Shown: in pieces, positions 1-3,677 of the stretch | Numbering within the stretch: position 1 is the first letter of the stretch | Layout of the letters: every line of letters begins with the position of its first letter | NCBI GenBank assembly: GCA_945889235.1 | Contig: CAMDBK010000176.1 | Span: 1-6,680 of the forward strand | Origin: Chitinophaga pinensis | Lineage (GTDB): Bacteria; Bacteroidota; Bacteroidia; SXHM01 | Direction of reading: 5' to 3' | DNA length: 6,680 nt | Translations under genes and position numbers: made by a program | The notes under the pieces: generated by a model | What the model saw: the letters and a program-made list of their open reading frames with translations, nothing else | The model's database searches: none | What the model was told of the DNA's origin: nothing

Positions 1-2
1 CC

Positions 3-446
3 AGTTTCTGGCTGATGGAAGTGGTGGCATGGACTGCACACAAATATATTATGCACGGTCCGTTCTGGACTATTCACGAAGATCATCACGTAATGACCGG
101 AAAGTTTTTTCAGCGTAACGATTGGTTCTTTCTCATTTTCGCTATTCCGAGCTGGCTGTTTATGATGTTCGGAATTATGGCGGGCTGCGACTGGCGGATG
201 TGGGTGGGCATTGGCATTGCGGTGTATGGTGTGGCTTATACGTTTGTGCACGAGATATTAATTCACCAACGGATAAATTTTTTTAAGCGCACTAAGTTTA
301 TTTACTTTATTGCCTTACGTAAAGCGCACCGCGCACATCACAAACACCTGACTAAGGATGACGGTGAATGTTTCGGGATGTTGGTTGTTCCGCAAAAATA
401 TTTTGAGGCGGCAAGGAAGGAGAAAACTCTTTTTGATAATGCTTAA
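3..446 (+). CDS. crtZ: Beta-carotene hydroxylase CrtZ, 5'-truncated by the window edge
   Basis: This is a membrane di-iron hydroxylase of the fatty-acid hydroxylase superfamily. In carotenoid synthesis it adds 3-OH groups to the beta-ionone rings, taking beta-carotene to zeaxanthin via cryptoxanthin. All four histidine clusters of the family are present. Numbered from the Met at position 15 they are H9-x4-H14 (HKYIMH), H21-x2-HH (HEDHH), H79-x4-H84 (HEILIH) and H105-x2-HH (HRAHH). Hydrophobic segments lie at about residues 37-56 and 62-80. The frame is open to the window edge, and the codons before position 15 (S-F-W-L) continue the usual N-terminal helix before 'MExxAWxxHKY'. The true start is therefore upstream, probably only 10-20 residues away, and the Met at 15 is internal. 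The following lycopene cyclase gene is on the same strand 96 nt downstream, as in Bacteroidota crt operons, where crtI and crtB usually precede. The identification is confident; only the N-terminus is missing. Confidence 0.93.
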   Translation, partial: SFWLMEVVAWTAHKYIMHGPFWTIHEDHHVMTGKFFQRNDWFFLIFAIPSWLFMMFGIMAGCDWRMWVGIGIAVYGVAYTFVHEILIHQRINFFKRTKFIYFIALRKAHRAHHKHLTKDDGECFGMLVVPQKYFEAARKEKTLFDNA

Positions 447-449
447 TTT

Positions 450-529
450 TCTCGCAAAGGCGCAAAGTTCGCAAAGGTTTTATAAAACAATAAATCTATT
501 TCCTTTGCGTGCTTTGCGCCTTTACGAGA
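450..529. repeat. Imperfect inverted repeat of CGCAAAG units between crtZ and the cyclase gene
   Basis: Two 28-nt arms (450-477 and 502-529) are reverse complements at 25 of 28 positions, with a 24-nt AT-rich loop. Each arm is itself three tandem copies of an 8-9 nt unit, CGCAAAGG / CGCAAAGTT / CGCAAAGG. The element fills most of the 96-nt gap between the two carotenoid genes and ends 13 nt before the cyclase ATG. There is no U-tract after the stem, so it is a poor rho-independent terminator. From memory, CGCAAAGGCGCAAAG strings recur between genes in Bacteroidota and other phyla, so I call it a dispersed palindromic repeat. It would fold into a long hairpin in the crt mRNA and could affect stability or cyclase translation; that part is inference. 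Confidence 0.8.
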
Positions 530-542
530 GATAAAAAAGTTT

Positions 543-1232
543 ATGAAATACACCTACTTGCTCATTAATCTCTTTTCGCTGTTAGTTCCGTTTGTTCTCA
601 GCTTTGAAAAACGCATAGCGTATTATAAAAAGTGGAAATATCTTTTCCCTGCTATGGCTGCAACGGCAGTGTTCTTTATTGTTTGGGATTCTGTTTTTAC
701 TGCTAATGGTGTATGGGGATTTAATGCGAAGTTCATTACAGGAATTTATGTTTTCGGTCTGCCGCTTGAGGAAATTCTGTTTTTCTTTTGCATTCCGTAT
801 TCAAGCATTTTTGCGTACGAAGCGTTAAGATTATTGCGAGTTGCGGATTTTAGATTGCGGATTAGTCGTGTTATTTCCTTTGTATTATTGGCTGTTTGTC
901 TTTCAGGAGTTATTTTCTTTCACGATAAATCTTACACATTTTATACCTGCTTGTTTCTTGGTATTTTTTTGTTGTTGCAATTGGTTTGGATAAAAGGAGA
1001 ATACCTGAGACGGTTTTATTTTGCGTACCTTGTTATATTAATTCCGTTTACCATTGTAAATGGTTTGCTGACCGGCAGCTGGATTGGTGAGCCGGTGGTG
1101 TGGTATAATGATGATGAGAATTTGGCAATCCGCTTTCTTACTATTCCGTTGGAAGATATGTTTTACGGAATGCTGCTGCTGCTGATGAGCGTGAGTATCT
1201 ATGAGGGTTTGAAAAGAAAGGAGCTTGCTTAA
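543..1232 (+). CDS. crtYcd: Lycopene beta-cyclase, fused CrtYc-CrtYd (heterodimer type)
   Basis: This is an integral membrane lycopene cyclase of the CrtYc/CrtYd/CarR-like class. It closes the ends of lycopene into beta-ionone rings to give beta-carotene, the substrate of the CrtZ encoded just upstream. At 229 residues it fits two roughly 100-residue lycopene cyclase domains in one chain. Domain 1 has the family pattern WDxxFxxxGxWGFN (W48-N61) followed by PLEE (74-77) and FFxxP. Domain 2 repeats it in weaker form as W180...NDDEN, then IPLED (201-205) and a hydrophobic helix. Each domain ends in a helix closing with Y-E (A91-Y92-E93 and I219-Y220-E221), which supports internal duplication. 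Six to seven membrane helices are likely. The ATG at 543 follows an A-rich stretch (GATAAAAAAGTTT) with no Shine-Dalgarno, as is normal in this phylum. The stop lies 2 nt from the convergent gene, so no dedicated terminator is present. The alternative, a single-domain half of a heterodimer, is excluded by the two PLE[ED] motifs. Confidence 0.92.
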   Translation: MKYTYLLINLFSLLVPFVLSFEKRIAYYKKWKYLFPAMAATAVFFIVWDSVFTANGVWGFNAKFITGIYVFGLPLEEILFFFCIPYSSIFAYEALRLLRVADFRLRISRVISFVLLAVCLSGVIFFHDKSYTFYTCLFLGIFLLLQLVWIKGEYLRRFYFAYLVILIPFTIVNGLLTGSWIGEPVVWYNDDENLAIRFLTIPLEDMFYGMLLLLMSVSIYEGLKRKELA

Positions 1233-1234
1233 AC

Positions 1235-1582
1235 TTATCCTATTACACGAACTCGGTAACCTTCTTTCAACAGAATTTCTCCAACCTTTTTTCTGAAATC
1301 GCCTTGCAAAAGTATTTCTCCGTCTTTTGCGCTGCCGCCAACACCGCACTTTGTTTTAAGCAGCTTGCCCAATGCTTCAAGGTCATCCGCTGTTCCAGTA
1401 AATCCGGATATAAGTGTTACGGATTTACCTGCGCGGTTCTTACGGTCTAACTCAACACGCAGATTTTGCTTTTGTGGCGGAAGTGTCTCTGCTCCCTCTC
1501 CTTCGGAGAGGGCTGGGGTGAGGCTGAAGTTGGGATTTGTAGAGTAAACAAACCCGTCTTTATTCTTGTTTTTGTTTGACAT
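1235..1582 (-). CDS. yciH: SUI1/YciH-family translation initiation factor with repeat-derived insertion
   Basis: This is a bacterial homologue of eukaryotic eIF1 (SUI1 fold), thought to act at the ribosome P-site on start-codon or initiator-tRNA fidelity; the bacterial role is poorly defined. The C-terminal SUI1 domain spans about residues 40-115 and contains the conserved core KTKCGVGGSAKDGEI (76-90) followed by QGD (93-95), plus the closing KVxEILLKEGY. The N-terminus has the family's G-x-V-Y-S-T-N-P (10-17) and the ETLPPQ linker (32-37). Between these, residues 20-31 (SLTPALSEGEGA) match no SUI1 feature that I know. They are encoded by a palindromic repeat, listed separately. The length of 115 residues is near the family norm of about 105-115. 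A TAnnTTTG element lies 4 nt upstream of the ATG, so the message may be leaderless. The gene converges on the lycopene cyclase gene with a 2-nt gap. Identification is secure; the symbol follows the E. coli homologue. Confidence 0.92.
   Translation of the reverse strand: MSNKNKNKDGFVYSTNPNFSLTPALSEGEGAETLPPQKQNLRVELDRKNRAGKSVTLISGFTGTADDLEALGKLLKTKCGVGGSAKDGEILLQGDFRKKVGEILLKEGYRVRVIG
1494..1523. repeat. Palindromic repeat inserted in frame within the SUI1/YciH gene
   Basis: On the plus strand, CCCTCTCC (1494-1501), loop TTC and GGAGAGGG (1505-1512) form a perfect 8-bp stem, followed by the G-rich tail CTGGGGTGAGG (1513-1523). The 30-nt unit is a multiple of three and is read on the minus strand as part of the peptide LTPALSEGEG. 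From memory, strings like CCTCACCCCAGCCCTCTCC are a common dispersed repeat in Bacteroidota and other genomes and often yield LTPALSEGEGA-type peptides when translated. The insertion lies in the flexible linker between the N-terminal YSTNP motif and the SUI1 fold, where it is least likely to disrupt function. Confidence 0.8.
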
Positions 1583-1586
1583 GCTG

Positions 1587-1594
1587 CAAAGATA
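1587..1594 (-). promoter_or_regulatory. Putative -7 promoter element (TATCTTTG) of the SUI1/YciH gene
   Basis: On the minus strand TATCTTTG fits the Bacteroidota -7 consensus TAnnTTTG exactly. It ends 4 nt before the ATG, so transcription would start at or within a few bases of the start codon and the mRNA would be leaderless or nearly so. No good TTG -33 box is seen at the expected distance, where the sequence falls inside the terminator stem. The assignment therefore rests on the -7 element alone. Confidence 0.45.
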
Positions 1595-1629
1595 AAAACC
1601 TTCAGGATTTTAACGCTGAAGGTTTTTAT
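1592..1629 (-). terminator. Rho-independent terminator downstream of the propeller gene
   Basis: There are two perfectly complementary 14-nt arms, ATAAAAACCTTCAG (1592-1605) and CTGAAGGTTTTTAT (1616-1629), with a 10-nt loop. Each arm has a CCTTCAG/CTGAAGG core and an A/T tract, so on the minus strand the stem ends in GGTTTTTATC, a usable U-tract. The symmetry means it could also stop plus-strand transcripts running through from the crt genes. On the minus strand it would end transcription of the secreted propeller gene before the SUI1/YciH gene, whose putative -7 box overlaps its distal end. Confidence 0.75.
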
Positions 1630-1646
1630 TTCATCTACTACTATTG

Positions 1647-1699
1647 TGTCACTTCGAGCGTAGTAGAGAAGCTGCTTCTCGACTACGCTCGAAGTGACA
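1647..1699. repeat. Palindromic dispersed repeat (GTCACTTCGAGCG family), full copy
   Basis: Arms of 25 nt (1647-1671 and 1675-1699) are complementary at 24 of 25 positions around a CTG centre. The left arm reads TGTCACTTCGAGCGTAGTAG and continues AGAAG. It lies between the stop of the secreted propeller gene (12 nt away) and its terminator. A single arm of the same repeat occurs at 5553-5578 in this window. From memory, similar strings (cACTTCGAGCGcAGTCGAGA) are frequent intergenic repeats in Bacteroidota. No coding content is seen. Confidence 0.85.
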
Positions 1700-1711
1700 G
1701 GTTTCTAATTT

Positions 1712-2959
1712 TTATTGAACTAACAAGCGAACGAAATCTGTTCTGTCTTTGAAGCGTACAAACCAGATGTAAGCACCGGAAGGAAGTGTATTGGTATTAT
1801 AAATCACTTCGTGTTTTCCTGCGGCAACTGTTTCATTTAACACTGTGCACACTTTTCTGCCTTGCACATCAAACAAAGACACTTCGGTGTTGCCTGCTTC
1901 TGATGAACTGAAGCTGAGTGTTACTTCTCCGTTTGCAGGATTTGGAAATACATTCAATGTGGTTGCACTTGTGTTTGCGTTTTCAACGGAGAGGGCAACA
2001 CCTTCAGAATTATAAATTGCGATACCGCCACCTGCTGTTGCCATCCATACATTCATGTTGTCGTCCACATCAATTGCTCTTACATCATTTGCAGGGAGAG
2101 ATGAATTATCCACACGGTAGCTAATCCAATGCACACCGTCAAATTCAATAACTCCGTTGTTGGTAGCAAACAAAACATTTTTGGTGCAGTTAATTGCATT
2201 AACACTTTGGAAAGGAAAACCGGTGACAGAAGAATTAATTGTAGTCCAATTGTTTCCTTCAATTTTTACTATTCCGCTTCCGGTGCCAATCCAGGTATTA
2301 TCATCTTTGTCAAAAGCAATTGATTTTACTTCGTTGCTTGGAAGGGTAGAGTTGGAGGTGTTGTAAGTAGTCCAGTTGTTGCTTTCCAATACTGCAAGTC
2401 CGCTGCTGAAGGTGCCCACCCAAACTGCATCGTTATTGTTAATGCTGATGCAGTAGATTCCATTGGCAGGTATTTGTGAGTTTGCAGTAGTGTAAACAGT
2501 AAAGTTGCTGTTATCAAATTTTGCAATACCACCGCCCCATGTACCAATCCATTTGTTGCCGGCTTCATCAATGGTTATGCATTTAATGATGTTGACAGGC
2601 AAGGCTGAGTTGGATGAATTGAAGACAGTCCACTGATGGTCGTAGAGTTTTGCAAGTCCGTTTTCAGTGGCAAACCAAAGTGTTCCGTTTTCTTCGCGGG
2701 CAATGTCATTGATTTGATTGTTGGGAAGACCGGAGTTTTCAGTTGTTAAGGTTGTCCAGCTTGTGCCGTTGAAGTAGTTAAGTCCGGCAGTAGTACCAAG
2801 CCAGGCGCTGTTGCCAACTGTTTCTACAGCAAGCACCGAGTTGTTTGCCAGCGGTGAGTTGGCAGTGTTGTAAATTTCCCATTCGTTAGATTGGGCATTG
2901 GTAGCAGAGGTGAGACTTATCAGCAACACGCTGCAGAGGAGGAGGATTTTTGTTTTCAT
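1712..2959 (-). CDS. Secreted two-component-regulator-type beta-propeller protein with T9SS sorting domain
   Basis: This is an exported 415-residue protein. Residues 1-22 form a signal peptide (K2/K4, hydrophobic 5-17, cleavage likely after N-A22). Seven repeats of 40-43 residues follow, starting at W27, W68, W110, F153, W196, W238 and W278. Each has the pattern W-T-x-[YFL]-[NT]-x-x-N-S-x-L-P-x-N, then a strand, then [VK]-W-[IVF]-[GA]-T, as in Reg_prop (PF07494-like) blades, so a seven-bladed propeller is expected. Residues about 335-415 are a type A Por sorting domain with FPNP (338-341), then a Gly-rich strand, LPSGAY (392-397) and a terminal R-L-L-V-Q. This directs the protein through the type IX secretion system. 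There is no kinase or HTH part, so it is not a hybrid sensor but a stand-alone surface or secreted propeller of unknown ligand. Its leader resembles that of the small exported gene upstream. Confidence 0.9.
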   Translation of the reverse strand: MKTKILLLCSVLLISLTSATNAQSNEWEIYNTANSPLANNSVLAVETVGNSAWLGTTAGLNYFNGTSWTTLTTENSGLPNNQINDIAREENGTLWFATENGLAKLYDHQWTVFNSSNSALPVNIIKCITIDEAGNKWIGTWGGGIAKFDNSNFTVYTTANSQIPANGIYCISINNNDAVWVGTFSSGLAVLESNNWTTYNTSNSTLPSNEVKSIAFDKDDNTWIGTGSGIVKIEGNNWTTINSSVTGFPFQSVNAINCTKNVLFATNNGVIEFDGVHWISYRVDNSSLPANDVRAIDVDDNMNVWMATAGGGIAIYNSEGVALSVENANTSATTLNVFPNPANGEVTLSFSSSEAGNTEVSLFDVQGRKVCTVLNETVAAGKHEVIYNTNTLPSGAYIWFVRFKDRTDFVRLLVQ

Positions 2960-3159
2960 GTTTTTTAGTTTAGAAGATTTGGAATGTTGAGAATGTTTTG
3001 AATGTTGAGTTATTTATTTTATTGTTGTTTGTTTCTAGTGTAAAGGACTTGGTTTCAATTGTTAAATAGTTTTAAATAAACTTAAACTTTGTTAAAATCA
3101 GACACACTTTTGGCCGTCAGGCCTGCTGAAAGCCTTGTTAATTCAGCATTATCAGTTTG
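2960..3159 (-). promoter_or_regulatory. Leader region of the propeller gene with GAATGTT repeats and shared blocks
   Basis: This 200-bp AT-rich gap has no gene. Immediately before the ATG lies the plus-strand block TAGTTTAGAAGATTTGGAATGTT in shortened description (2966-2988), followed by two more GAATGTT copies (2991-2997 and 3000-3006). On the mRNA these read as AACATTC repeats. At 3103-3118 is CACACTTTTGGCCGTC. Both blocks recur upstream of the next gene (3515-3537 and 3573-3588). A 7-bp stem TGCTGAA/TTCAGCA (3124-3130 and 3142-3148, 11-nt loop) lies just past the stop of the upstream gene but lacks a U-tract, so it is at best a weak terminator. I found no convincing TAnnTTTG box for the propeller gene. 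Confidence 0.5.
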
Positions 3160-3507
3160 TTATGATTTACCGAAGCTGAAGGTGATCTCAAACTCCTGTC
3201 CGGCTGATTCAGGAGTGATTCCTATTTTGGAGTGATGCAGTTTTTCTCCTACATACTCGTTGAGGAAACTATTTGCACCCGAAACTTCTTTTACAATAAT
3301 CAGGTTGTTTTCGTCAATAATAAATTTTACTGAAACGGTTGAAGGAACAATTTTTTCTCTGCGCAGTTCAGGCATGCCTACCTTTTTAACAACCTGCTCA
3401 CGGATGGAGGTTTCAGTTGTTTTGTTGTTGTTGTTACTTGCTTTTACCAAGCCGGTGCTAAGCATCAGGCTTGTGAAGAGGATGAAGATGATTGATAATG
3501 TTTTCAG
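3160..3507 (-). CDS. Small exported protein, TonB-C-like pattern; apparent CTG start
   Basis: I do not recognise a named family. If translation begins at the CTG at 3507-3505, the 115-residue product starts [M]KTLSIIFILFTSLMLSTG, a textbook signal peptide with likely cleavage near V-K-A-S (21-24). The mature part begins with a SNNNNK linker. It then shows the spacing of the small periplasmic TonB-C-like proteins common in this phylum: an REQVxKxVGMPELRRE segment, a strand VSVKFIIDENNLIIVKEV, a helix LNEYVGEKL and a closing strand FEITFSF. The first in-frame ATG (3465-3463) would cut off the charged and most of the hydrophobic part of the signal peptide, and no ATG, GTG or TTG lies between the CTG and the upstream stop at 3570. 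The leader aligns with that of the propeller gene, so the CTG sits where that gene has ATG. Function is unknown; envelope location is inferred. Confidence 0.7.
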   Translation of the reverse strand: MKTLSIIFILFTSLMLSTGLVKASNNNNKTTETSIREQVVKKVGMPELRREKIVPSTVSVKFIIDENNLIIVKEVSGANSFLNEYVGEKLHHSKIGITPESAGQEFEITFSFGKS

Positions 3508-3600
3508 TGTTTTATAGTTTAGAATGTTTGGAATGTTTAAAAGTTTAGAATGTTTTTTTGTTTTGTTTTAGGCACACCTTTGGCTGTCCGGGGTGTTTTT
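3508..3600 (-). promoter_or_regulatory. Leader region of the small exported gene, related to that of the propeller gene
   Basis: Block 3515-3537 matches 2966-2988 at 21 of 23 positions, with the same distance (6-7 nt) to the start codon. Three GAATGTT copies lie at 3522-3528, 3531-3537 and 3548-3554. Block CACACCTTTGGCTGTC (3573-3588) matches 3103-3118 at 14 of 16 positions. The relative order of the blocks is the same before both genes, although the distance between them differs. Whether these are promoter parts, a translational leader or a duplicated repeat cannot be decided from sequence. No clear TAnnTTTG box is present. Confidence 0.5.
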
Positions 3601-3644
3601 CCGGGTGTTAGTGTTGGTTGTTATTTTTTATTGTTGTTATCTAT

Positions 3645-3665
3645 GAGACACGAGCATCGTGTCTC
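3645..3665. repeat. Short palindromic repeat GAGACACGA-gca-TCGTGTCTC
   Basis: Perfect 9-bp arms (3645-3653 and 3657-3665) surround a 3-nt loop, followed by TACAGG. It lies 12 nt beyond the stop of the PspC-domain gene. There is no U-tract on either strand, so it is not a typical intrinsic terminator. From memory, TAGAGACACGATGCATCGTGTCTCTA-like strings are dispersed repeats in many bacteria, and this looks like a slightly worn copy with TATGAG in place of TAGAG on the left. It may protect the 3' end of the PspC-gene mRNA. Confidence 0.65.
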
Positions 3666-3677
3666 TACAGGTTGTTA

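Noticed and set aside
15..17. ATG at 15 as the start of crtZ
   Set aside because: It lies inside the conserved first helix of the family, and the frame is open to the window edge with family-like residues before it.
1038..1349. Minus-strand open frame of 103 codons spanning the ends of crtYcd and the SUI1/YciH gene
   Set aside because: It runs antisense to crtYcd and out of frame with SUI1/YciH. The Arg/Gln/His-rich product is typical of a shadow frame.
2924..2935. Cys9 in the signal peptide of the propeller protein as a lipobox
   Set aside because: The residue before the Cys is Leu and the Cys is too near the N-terminus. A normal cleavage site (N-A-Q) follows the hydrophobic stretch.
2982..3006. 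Three closely spaced GAATGTT copies considered as a CRISPR-like or iteron array
   Set aside because: The units are 7 nt at 9-nt spacing, far too short for CRISPR, and no replication gene is nearby. They are treated as part of a shared gene leader.
3124..3148. TGCTGAA/TTCAGCA stem as terminator of the small exported gene
   Set aside because: It has only 7 bp with an 11-nt loop and no U-tract on the minus strand. It is noted as a weak structure only.
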